Source of the DNA: Ruminococcaceae bacterium UBA6364
Lineage (GTDB): Bacteria; Bacillota; Clostridia; Oscillospirales; Acutalibacteraceae
NCBI GenBank assembly: GCA_002440045.1
Contig: DJRI01000161.1
Coordinates: 1 to 11,263 of the forward strand
Length of the DNA: 11,263 bases
Direction of reading: 5' to 3'
Shown here: positions 1 to 5,030 of the stretch, one piece after another
How the letters are laid out: each line of letters starts with the position of its first letter
How positions within the stretch are numbered: position 1 is the first letter of the stretch
The notes under the pieces: model-generated
The model's input: the letters and a program-made list of their open reading frames with translations, nothing else
The model's database searches: none
What the model was told of the DNA's origin: nothing
Translations under genes and position numbers: made by a program

Positions 1-576
1 GTTGTCGGACAAAATATTGTCCCCCGTTTTTGTGAGCGGCGGCAAGCTGTCAATTGTCGGCTGGGTATTAGAACTTGTATCGCGCGCCGTGGTCTCTTTG
101 CCGCCCGAAGAAGTTGACGTCTTCTTTCCGGTTGTGCTTTCAAGAGCAGCCTCGGTAGTACTGTCAAAATCACCTGTTGGGTCTTCAAACCTGATTGAAA
201 AATCAACATTTTCAGTTGCAGGCAACGTTGACGGTTCGGTGTTTGCCGGTTTTGAATGAAGGATTTTTACAATACCGATTATTCCGAGTGCCGTAACAAG
301 AACGCCGAGCACACAAACCGTGATTATTATTGCGGCTGTACGCTTTTTTGCTTTGTCGGTTTCGGCAGACCGCTTTATCGGCGGAGCTTTCGGCGCGGTG
401 CTTGAAGGTGTAATACTGCCTTCGGGTTTTAAAGACTCTGCTTCGCGCTTTTCTTCCCCGAGGGTTTCGCCGCTTTTTGAGCCGTCATTTAAATTTTCGC
501 CGCCGTTCTTAATTTCTTCGGCGTTATTATCGTTTTCAAACGGCTCCGGTTTGTTATTTTTAAAATTATCGTCCAC
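1..576 (-). CDS. Single-pass membrane protein, C-terminus beyond the window edge
   Basis: An open frame of 192 codons runs from a GTG at 576 off the left edge with no stop. The start is chosen because GGAGGA (583-588) lies 6 bases upstream. Residues 1-79 are hydrophilic and rich in Asn, Glu, Lys and Gly. Residues 81-106 (start AAIIITVCVL) form one strong membrane segment, preceded by Lys75, Lys77, Lys78 and Arg79. By the positive-inside rule the N-terminus is cytoplasmic and the C-terminus outside. Residues 110-185 are a Ser/Thr/Glu-rich linker typical of surface-exposed, possibly glycosylated, stalks; any folded domain lies beyond the window. There is no N-terminal signal peptide. It follows the 72-residue small protein on the same strand, and only about 40 bases separate that gene's terminator from this start, with no convincing promoter between. 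I do not recognise the family, and the visible part gives no enzymatic motif. Confidence 0.8.
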   Translation of the reverse strand, partial: MDDNFKNNKPEPFENDNNAEEIKNGGENLNDGSKSGETLGEEKREAESLKPEGSITPSSTAPKAPPIKRSAETDKAKKRTAAIIITVCVLGVLVTALGIIGIVKILHSKPANTEPSTLPATENVDFSIRFEDPTGDFDSTTEAALESTTGKKTSTSSGGKETTARDTSSNTQPTIDSLPPLTKTGDNILSDN

Positions 577-592
577 AGCAAATCCTCCAAGT

Positions 593-608
593 CGGTGCAG
601 CCGCACCG
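593..608 (-). other. Short hairpin just upstream of the membrane-protein RBS
   Basis: A perfect 6-bp inverted repeat (593-598 and 603-608) with a 4-base loop lies between the T-tract of the preceding terminator and the GGAGGA ribosome binding site (583-588). On the minus strand it is not followed by a T-run, so it is not a terminator for that direction. It may stabilise the 5' end of a processed or read-through transcript. Its role is inference. Confidence 0.4.
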
Positions 609-609
609 T

Positions 610-649
610 AAAAAATAAAAGGGAATGTGACCAATGTCACATTCCCTTT
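610..649 (-). terminator. Intrinsic terminator after the 72-aa small protein
   Basis: A perfect 14-bp stem (arms 618-631 and 636-649, loop 632-635) is followed on the minus strand by TTTTATTTTTT (down to 610). The stem contains GGGAATGTG, also found in the hairpin after the sister gene (1073-1095). It should terminate most transcripts from the 72-aa gene. Read-through is the only evident way to transcribe the membrane protein downstream. Confidence 0.85.
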
Positions 650-687
650 GGTGAAAACTATTGCAATAATTCACACACAACCGACGA

Positions 688-906
688 TTAGTCGAGGTTG
701 GGCAAGTTGCTTGCGATAACATCAGCCAACTGCTTGATAACATCGCCAACATAGGGTAAATCAACAAAAGCTGCAAGATAGCCTGAATAGCTAATGATGT
801 TGCCGTCTTCGTCATAGTTAGGAGAAATAACTGAAGAAAGAGCCTGTGCAACCTGGTTGAGATCTACGCCATAGTTTCCAAGAATTTCCCAAATAGCCTG
901 TAACAT
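688..906 (-). CDS. Small acidic protein, 72 aa, paralogue A
   Basis: The start is an ATG at 906 with AGGAGG (915-920) 8 bases upstream; the stop is TAA. It is clearly homologous to the 66-residue product at 1134-1334. Shared features are an identical N-terminus MLQAIW, then NYG-x-D, a repeated A-x-A pattern, a central acidic loop, LA-xx-VD-x-P-xx-GD-xx-K, and a C-terminal Leu-Asp. By eye about 40% of aligned residues are identical. The layout suggests helix (2-28), acidic loop (29-42, with DEDGN at 32-36), helix (43-66). There is no Cys, signal peptide, double-glycine leader or membrane segment. Net charge is about -8 (one Lys, nine acidic residues). Function is unknown. The strong RBS, the private promoter and terminator, and the duplication argue that it is a real, highly expressed product. 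A secreted leaderless peptide, a signal or a small cytoplasmic regulator are all possible. Confidence 0.85.
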   Translation of the reverse strand: MLQAIWEILGNYGVDLNQVAQALSSVISPNYDEDGNIISYSGYLAAFVDLPYVGDVIKQLADVIASNLPNLD

Positions 907-942
907 TTATGTGACCTCCTTTCACTTCTAATCTTCGGGCAT

Positions 943-1014
943 ATAATATCACACTTTTTTAACATTATTGTTCCGAAAAAGAAATAAAACGAGATTTTTT
1001 TAAGAATTCTTAAG
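943..1014 (-). promoter_or_regulatory. Promoter and regulator box for the 72-aa small protein
   Basis: Read on the minus strand, an extended -10 TGaTATTAT lies at 943-951. Seventeen bases upstream the -35 hexamer is poor (ACAATA). A conserved block GTTTTATTTC-N5-CGGAA lies at 971-990. Further upstream is a direct repeat of TTAAG (1000-1004 and 1010-1014 on the plus strand, 10-base period), inside the palindrome 1000-1013. The sister gene has the same elements at almost the same spacings. A weak -35 with a conserved upstream repeat suggests an activator-dependent promoter. The expected transcript start is near 936, giving a leader of about 30 bases. Confidence 0.65.
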
Positions 1015-1025
1015 ATTTATAAGAC

Positions 1026-1054
1026 TTAAAAACAGAAAAATCGCCGTACGGCGA
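1026..1054 (-). terminator. Intrinsic terminator after the 66-aa small protein
   Basis: The perfect 14-base palindrome TCGCCGTACGGCGA (1041-1054) is followed on the minus strand by TTTTTCTGTTTTT. This is a conventional intrinsic terminator separating the two small-protein cassettes. It lies downstream of a second hairpin (1073-1095) and ends only about 12 bases before the regulator box of the next cassette. Confidence 0.75.
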
Positions 1055-1072
1055 CAGAATTGTTTGAATAAA

Positions 1073-1095
1073 GGGGAATGTGAAACACATTCCCC
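1073..1095 (-). other. Conserved GGGAATGTG hairpin in the 3' region of the 66-aa gene
   Basis: A perfect 10-bp stem (1073-1082 and 1086-1095, loop of 3) is followed on the minus strand by only TTTATTCAAAC, so it is a weak terminator. Its stem sequence GGGAATGTG is the same as in the terminator of the sister gene (618-649). It may be the original terminator of the duplicated unit, or a conserved 3' stability or binding element. Confidence 0.65.
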
Positions 1096-1133
1096 CCGCT
1101 GAGTGTAAGACGATTGCACGCCTCAGACCAAAA

Positions 1134-1334
1134 TCAGTCGAGCTGAATATTGGGAATAGCGCTTGCAAAAGCTTTGAGGATATCGCCGATAACCGGGAAA
1201 TCAACTAACTGGGCAAGGTTACCTTCATACTCATTCGTATCGGGATTGAGCCAGATAAGAGTTTTCATAGCTTCAGCGATTTTAGTTACGTCAAGACCAT
1301 AGTTGGCGAGAACGTCCCAAATTGCCTGTAACAT
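1134..1334 (-). CDS. Small acidic protein, 66 aa, paralogue B
   Basis: The start is an ATG at 1334 with AGGAGG (1343-1348) 8 bases upstream; the stop is TGA. The coding start and leader are nearly identical in DNA to those of the 72-aa gene (GTGAAAGGAGG, TAAATGTTACAGGC). The protein begins MLQAIWDVLANYGLD and has a central acidic segment (residues 30-38, NPDTNEYEG). It continues with a second likely amphipathic helix containing LVDFPVIGDILK (43-54) and ends in Leu-Asp. It has no Cys, signal peptide or membrane span. Net charge is about -6. It differs from its paralogue mainly in a shorter loop and in residues 17-31. It sits in a separate transcription unit between its own promoter (1371-1443) and two hairpins (1073-1095, 1026-1054). 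The family is not recognised and no function can be assigned. Confidence 0.85.
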   Translation of the reverse strand: MLQAIWDVLANYGLDVTKIAEAMKTLIWLNPDTNEYEGNLAQLVDFPVIGDILKAFASAIPNIQLD

Positions 1335-1370
1335 TTAGACGGCCTCCTTTCACTCCTTATATTTGAGTTC

Positions 1371-1443
1371 ATAATAACACATATAAAACGATTTATTTTT
1401 CCAAAATCGAAATAAACTAAAAGTTTTCTTAAGAAAATTTAAG
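1371..1443 (-). promoter_or_regulatory. Promoter and regulator box for the 66-aa small protein
   Basis: On the minus strand an extended -10 TGtTATTAT lies at 1371-1379, with a poor -35 (AAAATA). The block GTTTATTTCGATTTTGGAA is at 1399-1417. The direct repeat TTAAG-N5-TTAAG is at 1429-1433 and 1439-1443 (plus strand), overlapping the palindrome TTTTCTTAAGAAAA (1424-1437). From the -10 hexamer to the conserved block there are 22 intervening bases, as at the sister promoter. To the repeat there are 52 here against 51 there. The predicted transcript start is near 1364. Confidence 0.65.
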
Positions 1444-1463
1444 AATTTAATTTCCTTTGCGGC

Positions 1464-1485
1464 AAAAACCGTGCAAAACGGTTTT
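1464..1485 (-). terminator. Intrinsic terminator of the ytvI-cpsB unit
   Basis: The minus-strand stem AAAACCG (1479-1485) pairs with CGGTTTT (1465-1471), with a 7-base loop, followed by one more T. The stem begins inside the stop codon of the phosphatase gene, so translation ends at the hairpin itself. A longer imperfect pairing with GCGG/CCGC outside it is possible. The T-run is short, so efficiency may be moderate. Confidence 0.55.
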
Positions 1486-2236
1486 AAAACCGCGATATAG
1501 GAGCAAAACGGACGGGAGTTATCTTTTTGTTTTCAAGAAGCGCCGCAGGATTTGTATTTAAAATTCTGTCAAGAAGCCGCCTGTCAACTGTGTCGGGATA
1601 ATTTTCGGTCATACTGACAAGCGCCGTGTTGCGCCGCCTGTCGCTGTGAGCATCGCTTCCCAAAAAATCGACATAACCGCTTTTAAGCATTTTTAAAGCA
1701 ACAAGGCTTTCGGCTTCACCGAACGCACCGAGCGGCGAAGCGCCGTTCATCTGAAGGAGCGCGCCGTTTTCGGTAAGGCGCTCTAAAGCTGAAATATCTT
1801 CAATAACAAAGCCGTATCTTTCGGGGTGCGCTATAACGGGCGTAAGTCCGCATGACTCAAGATATTTGCACCACGAAATAACGTCCTCCTCACGGGTTTT
1901 ATAAAAATCAAATTCTATTAAAATGTAGTCGGTGCCTGCAAGCGTATAAGGTTTAAAATATTTTATATCAAAAATATCGTCGTCACAAAGAATCTCAAAG
2001 CCCGTTTCAAGCTTGAGGTCGATGCCCTCATCTTCCAAAACCTCTCTTAACTGCTCGGTTTTGTAATTACGCCTGTCATACAGCTCCTCCGCACTGTCCC
2101 AATAGACAATGTGCGGCGTGAGGAAAAGAGTATTTGTGCCTGTAGCTTCTGCGGTGCGGCACATTTCAACGCTCGTTTCAAAGCTGTCGGAGCCGTCGTC
2201 AAGATGCCAAAGCGTGTGCGAATGTAAATCAGTCAA
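1484..2236 (-). CDS. PHP-family phosphatase of the CpsB/CapC/YwqE type
   Basis: The predicted product is 250 residues, close to the usual CpsB/YwqE length. These are manganese-dependent protein tyrosine phosphatases of the PHP fold, best known for dephosphorylating BY-kinases in capsule and exopolysaccharide control. Metal-ligand motifs are in order: DLHSH (3-7), TPH (40-42), GFE (79-81), HPER (137-140) and GSDAH (193-197). The start is a TTG at 2236: AAGGTGA lies 5 bases upstream and the result MTDLHSH matches family N-termini (typically M-x-D-x-H-x-H). A longer frame reaches an ATG at 2302 but would overlap the upstream gene by 74 bases and add an unconserved basic leader. With the TTG start the genes overlap by 8 bases, implying translational coupling to the permease. 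No BY-kinase or polysaccharide gene is in the window, so the substrate is open. Histidinol phosphatase and other PHP hydrolases are less likely. Confidence 0.85.
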   Translation of the reverse strand: MTDLHSHTLWHLDDGSDSFETSVEMCRTAEATGTNTLFLTPHIVYWDSAEELYDRRNYKTEQLREVLEDEGIDLKLETGFEILCDDDIFDIKYFKPYTLAGTDYILIEFDFYKTREEDVISWCKYLESCGLTPVIAHPERYGFVIEDISALERLTENGALLQMNGASPLGAFGEAESLVALKMLKSGYVDFLGSDAHSDRRRNTALVSMTENYPDTVDRRLLDRILNTNPAALLENKKITPVRFAPISRF

Positions 2237-3443
2237 CGTGCTCACCTTCTGTTTGCCCGGATGCACCACTTTCACAGTCGGCGCATTCATTCGGCGCTTC
2301 AACCGTGAGTGTTACTGCATCTTCAGATTTTTTGCCACCGAAGATTCCCTCGTCATACATAAATTTAAGAATTATTACCGTAAACGGCAAAATGATTATA
2401 CCGAGAGCGCCGAGGAATTTTGCGCCGATAAACATTGCCATAACAGTAACGATTGCGGGAAGCCCCGCCTGATTTGCAACAAGCTTAGGCTCGATTATCT
2501 GCCTTATAACGGTAATCACGGCATAAAGCACAAAAAGTCCGATTCCGAGCTTGGGGCTGCCGAAGAATATGTTGTAAAGCGCCCACGGAATAACAACCGT
2601 GCCTGTGCCGAGAACGGGCACAATATCAACAACGCATGTTACAAGCGAAATAATGGCAATATAGCCGCCGGTGTAAACGCCGATTATCTTCATAAGATAA
2701 AGTCCCAAAAACATTTCGCCGAACGTTATGAGCATTATCGTCGCATACGCTTTAAGCATTTTGCCGACACCGTAGGTTACGGTGTGCTTTGCCGAAATAA
2801 CGTGCGCGCGTTTTTTCTCGGGTATCATTTTGAGAATAAGGTCGCGAATATCTTCATAGTCGGCAGTCATAAAGAAGCACGAAATTATTGTAACAAGAAA
2901 CGCAAGTATTGCGGACGGCACACTTTTAAGAACGCTCCAAGCGCCGCTTAACGGCCCTGAAATCACCGAAAAATCGAAGCTTCCGTCGGGCTTTCCGCTG
3001 CCGTCAAGGTTTGCAAAAAGCTTTGTTACCATTGTTGAAGCACTGTCGCGTATTGCTTCGGGCAATTTGGCGACAACATCGAGCGAAAACTTTTCAATCG
3101 TATCAAACATCTCTTTAAGCGACGAGAACTGCCCGAACAAAAACGAGAAGAACTCGCGAAGCTCATAAAACGTTATGCCGCAAATGGCAACAATAAGCGA
3201 TACTATAAGTATTACTATAAGCAGCACCAGCGCAAACGAGATTGGCCCGTGGGCTTTAATGTGAAGCGCCTTTTTCAGCTTGTTAATCGGCTTTTGTAAA
3301 AACACGGCAAGCGCCGCGGCAAAAAGGAACGGGAAAATATAGCCGAAGGCATATTTAACCGTGACGCAGTATATGCCGACAATAACGGCAAAATACAAAA
3401 AGTTAATTAAAAATTCGCGCCTGCTTTCAACTTTATTCAGCAT
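2229..3443 (-). CDS. ytvI: AI-2E family permease, YtvI-type integral membrane protein
   Basis: A 404-residue polytopic membrane protein of the AI-2E transporter (UPF0118) family. The N-terminal hydrophobic pairs (about 12-50 and 68-92), the hydrophilic middle (93-165) and the C-terminal cluster of membrane segments (about 170-195, 228-290, 298-318, 330-362) follow the family layout. VVDIVPVLGTGTVVIPW (271-287) and IIEPKLVANQAGLPAIVT (316-333) match its most conserved region and resemble the sporulation protein YtvI of Bacillus. The start is an ATG at 3443 with AGGAGG 6 bases upstream; the ATG at 3449 abuts the AGGAGG and is unlikely. The C-terminal tail (365-404) is hydrophilic and acidic and contains ECADCES. 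The gene is first in a two-gene unit with the phosphatase and diverges from hom. In this family substrates are unsettled: some members move AI-2 or ions, and YtvI's role in sporulation is undefined. Confidence 0.85.
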   Translation of the reverse strand: MLNKVESRREFLINFLYFAVIVGIYCVTVKYAFGYIFPFLFAAALAVFLQKPINKLKKALHIKAHGPISFALVLLIVILIVSLIVAICGITFYELREFFSFLFGQFSSLKEMFDTIEKFSLDVVAKLPEAIRDSASTMVTKLFANLDGSGKPDGSFDFSVISGPLSGAWSVLKSVPSAILAFLVTIISCFFMTADYEDIRDLILKMIPEKKRAHVISAKHTVTYGVGKMLKAYATIMLITFGEMFLGLYLMKIIGVYTGGYIAIISLVTCVVDIVPVLGTGTVVIPWALYNIFFGSPKLGIGLFVLYAVITVIRQIIEPKLVANQAGLPAIVTVMAMFIGAKFLGALGIIILPFTVIILKFMYDEGIFGGKKSEDAVTLTVEAPNECADCESGASGQTEGEHVD

Positions 3444-3483
3444 AATCATCCTCCTGAAAACACCAAAACTTTTTCCAAATTAT

Positions 3484-3512
3484 ATTTTATACCATTTTTA
3501 TAAAATTTACAA
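3484..3512 (-). promoter_or_regulatory. Predicted sigma-A promoter of ytvI-cpsB
   Basis: On the minus strand TTGTAA (3507-3512) and TAAAAT (3484-3489) are separated by 17 bases. The leader to the ATG at 3443 would be about 34 bases. The AT-rich setting offers other possible -10 sequences. Confidence 0.5.
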
Positions 3513-3541
3513 TATATTAAGGCGGATTGTTGAAAATTCTT

Positions 3542-3580
3542 AGAAATTTCCGAAAAATACAGAAAATTTCAAAAAAATAC
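3542..3580. repeat. Imperfect tandem repeat between divergent promoters
   Basis: Two head-to-tail copies of about 19-20 bases, each starting AGAAA and ending AAAATAC (3542-3560 and 3561-3580), lie between the ytvI and hom promoters. They end about 10 bases before the hom -35. The A-tracts could bend DNA or act as an UP-like element for hom, or be a regulator site. Low-complexity AT-rich drift is also possible. Confidence 0.4.
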
Positions 3581-3590
3581 ATTTTTCCTC

Positions 3591-3619
3591 TTTATTATTC
3601 GCGCAGACTGTGTTAAAAT
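3591..3619 (+). promoter_or_regulatory. Predicted promoter of hom
   Basis: TTTATT (3591-3596) and TAAAAT (3614-3619) are 17 bases apart. Transcription from near 3626 would exclude the ATG at 3621 and favours the hom start at 3657. The leader is about 30 bases, too short for a T-box or riboswitch. Confidence 0.45.
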
Positions 3620-3656
3620 AATGAATTATTATACATATAATCGCGGGGGTAGCCTA

Positions 3657-4892
3657 ATGCAGATTGCAATTATGGGTTTCGGAACGGTCGGTTCGGGCGT
3701 TGCCGAGCTGTTCTTAAAAAACAAAAAGAGTATTGTTCAAAGAAGCGGCCAGAGCACGCTTGAGCTTAAACGTATTCTTGATATAAGAGATTTTTCGGGG
3801 CACGCGCTTGCACCGCTGTTTACCGATAATTTTGACGATATTCTTAATGACCCGTCGATAAGAATAGTTGTTGAAACGATGGGCGGGCTTAACCCGGCAT
3901 ATGAATATGTTTCAAAATGCCTTGAAGCGGGCAAGGATGTTGTTTCTTCAAACAAAGAGCTTGTCGCTTCTAAGGGGTGCGAGCTTTTAAAGCTTGCCGA
4001 AAAAAATAACGTCAATTTTCTTTTTGAAGCAAGCGTCGGCGGCGGCATACCGATTATACGCCCGATAAGCCAATGCCTTGCCGCGAACGAAATCGACGAA
4101 ATTGCGGGAATACTCAACGGCACAACAAACTTCATTCTTAAAAAGATGATAGATGAAAATATGAGCTTTGACGACGCGCTCAAGCTTGCACAGGCAAACG
4201 GCTATGCCGAAAGAGACCCCTCTGCCGACATATTGGGCTTTGACCCTGCACGAAAAATATGTATTCTCGCTTCACTCTGCTTCGGCAAACACGTTTACCC
4301 CGATTTTGTTGAGACCGAAGGTATAACCGAAATCACCCACAGCGATATTGACTATGCCGCAGAACACGGCTATGTTATAAAGCTTATCGGCAGGGCAAAA
4401 AAATATTCCGACGATAAAATAACAGCCACTGTGGGACCTTGCCTTATCCCCAACCACAGCCAGCTTTCAAATGTCGATGATGTTTTCAATGCCATTCTTG
4501 TGCGCGGCGACGCTATAGGCGACGTTGTGTTTTACGGCAGGGGCGCGGGCAAATTCCCGACGGCAAGCGCAGTGGTGGCTGACATAATCGACTGTGCGCG
4601 CCACAACACAAAAAGGCGTCTTTTCGGGTGGGACTGTGCAGAAGATAATTATGTTATGGACCCGCTTATGGCAACAAGCTCGCTTTATGTCAGAGCCGAA
4701 GCGGACGACTATGTTGCGGCATTCAACGCAATCAACTCTGTTTTTGAAAGCCCCTCGATACTTCACCGCGACGGCGAAAGCAAAAACGAAATTGCTTTTA
4801 TTACCCCCTCTATGCGCGAAAAAGAGGCTCGCGCCGCAATAAGCAAGCTCCCCATTAAAGCAGAGCTTATTTTAAGAGTAATGGACTACTGA
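3657..4892 (+). CDS. hom: Homoserine dehydrogenase with C-terminal ACT domain
   Basis: A 411-residue NAD(P)-dependent homoserine dehydrogenase, reducing aspartate semialdehyde to homoserine at the entry to threonine and methionine synthesis. The nucleotide-binding GFGTVGSG is at 7-14, SSNKELVASKG at 97-107 with the conserved Lys100, GGGIPIIRP at 128-136, and NGTTNFI at 154-160. The substrate-site signature ERDPSADILGFDPARK is at 185-200, ending in the conserved Lys200, and GRGAGKFPTASAV at 294-306. Residues from about 332 to 411 fit an ACT domain, the usual site of threonine feedback inhibition in monofunctional Gram-positive enzymes. I chose the ATG at 3657, giving MQIAIMGFG, because it puts the Rossmann motif at the N-terminus and follows GCGGGGGT; the in-frame ATG at 3621 adds 12 unconserved residues. 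It is monocistronic, with terminators just after it, and is not clustered with thrB, thrC or an aspartokinase here. Confidence 0.95.
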   Translation: MQIAIMGFGTVGSGVAELFLKNKKSIVQRSGQSTLELKRILDIRDFSGHALAPLFTDNFDDILNDPSIRIVVETMGGLNPAYEYVSKCLEAGKDVVSSNKELVASKGCELLKLAEKNNVNFLFEASVGGGIPIIRPISQCLAANEIDEIAGILNGTTNFILKKMIDENMSFDDALKLAQANGYAERDPSADILGFDPARKICILASLCFGKHVYPDFVETEGITEITHSDIDYAAEHGYVIKLIGRAKKYSDDKITATVGPCLIPNHSQLSNVDDVFNAILVRGDAIGDVVFYGRGAGKFPTASAVVADIIDCARHNTKRRLFGWDCAEDNYVMDPLMATSSLYVRAEADDYVAAFNAINSVFESPSILHRDGESKNEIAFITPSMREKEARAAISKLPIKAELILRVMDY

Positions 4893-4909
4893 TACTAAAT
4901 TAATATGAC

Positions 4910-4960
4910 AAAACCTCCTTTGGTGCACGGTATTAAGCCGTCCGAAGGAGGTTTTAATTT
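4910..4960 (+). terminator. Intrinsic terminator of hom
   Basis: Perfect 11-bp arms AAAACCTCCTT (4910-4920) and AAGGAGGTTTT (4945-4955) enclose a second small stem (ACGG 4927-4930 with CCGT 4938-4941). They are followed by AATTTTT. It lies 17 bases after the hom stop. The stem arms equal the anti-Shine-Dalgarno sequence of 16S rRNA and its complement. Confidence 0.85.
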
Positions 4961-4964
4961 TTAT

Positions 4965-4995
4965 GAAAAAAAGAGGGGCTGCAAAAGCAGCCCCT
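4965..4995 (-). terminator. Intrinsic terminator of the leucine-rich-repeat gene
   Basis: On the minus strand a perfect 9-bp stem AGGGGCTGC/GCAGCCCCT (4974-4982 and 4987-4995) with a TTTT loop is followed by CTTTTTTTC. It stops transcripts arriving from the right, tail to tail with the hom terminator. Confidence 0.85.
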
Positions 4996-5000
4996 GTTTC

Positions 5001-5021
5001 AATGCACTTTCATAGTGCATT
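5001..5021. terminator. Third hairpin in the convergent intergenic region
   Basis: A perfect 8-bp stem AATGCACT/AGTGCATT (5001-5008 and 5014-5021, loop of 5) lies 9 bases after the stop of the leucine-rich-repeat gene. On the plus strand it runs into TTTTTATT, so it could back up the hom terminator. On the minus strand it has no T-run and may simply protect the 3' end. Confidence 0.5.
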
Positions 5022-5030
5022 TTTATTGTG

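Noticed and set aside
2..691. Open frames on the plus strand (2-259 and 320-691) and a minus-strand frame at 489-851
   Set aside because: They are antisense or out-of-frame to the membrane protein and the 72-aa gene, lack ribosome binding sites, and have compositions of shadow frames.
1010..1204. A 64-codon minus-strand frame overlapping the 66-aa gene
   Set aside because: It lacks an RBS and runs across the terminator hairpins and promoter box of the small-protein cassettes.
688..1334. The twin small proteins as class II or leaderless cationic bacteriocins
   Set aside because: They have no double-glycine leader, no Cys and no YGNGV-type motif, and they are strongly acidic. No immunity or ABC export gene is visible. 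A non-classical secreted role stays open but is not called.
688..1334. Type I toxin-antitoxin pair
   Set aside because: Neither peptide has the single hydrophobic span typical of type I toxins, and I see no convincing antisense promoter opposite the leaders.
2237..2302. ATG start at 2302 for the phosphatase
   Set aside because: It forces a 74-base overlap with the permease gene and a basic leader foreign to the family, whereas the TTG at 2236 has an RBS and yields the expected N-terminus.
2109..2951. A 280-codon plus-strand frame
   Set aside because: It is antisense to the phosphatase and permease genes, both of which have clear family motifs. The translation is low-complexity, rich in Asn, Lys, His and Arg, with no RBS.
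3450..3656. T-box or riboswitch upstream of hom
   Set aside because: The predicted leader is about 30 bases and has no specifier, T-box sequence or anti-terminator; the rest is AT-rich promoter DNA.
3621..3656. Longer N-terminus for homoserine dehydrogenase from the ATG at 3621
   Set aside because: The extra 12 residues are unconserved, the ATG sits at or before the predicted transcript start, and there is no RBS.
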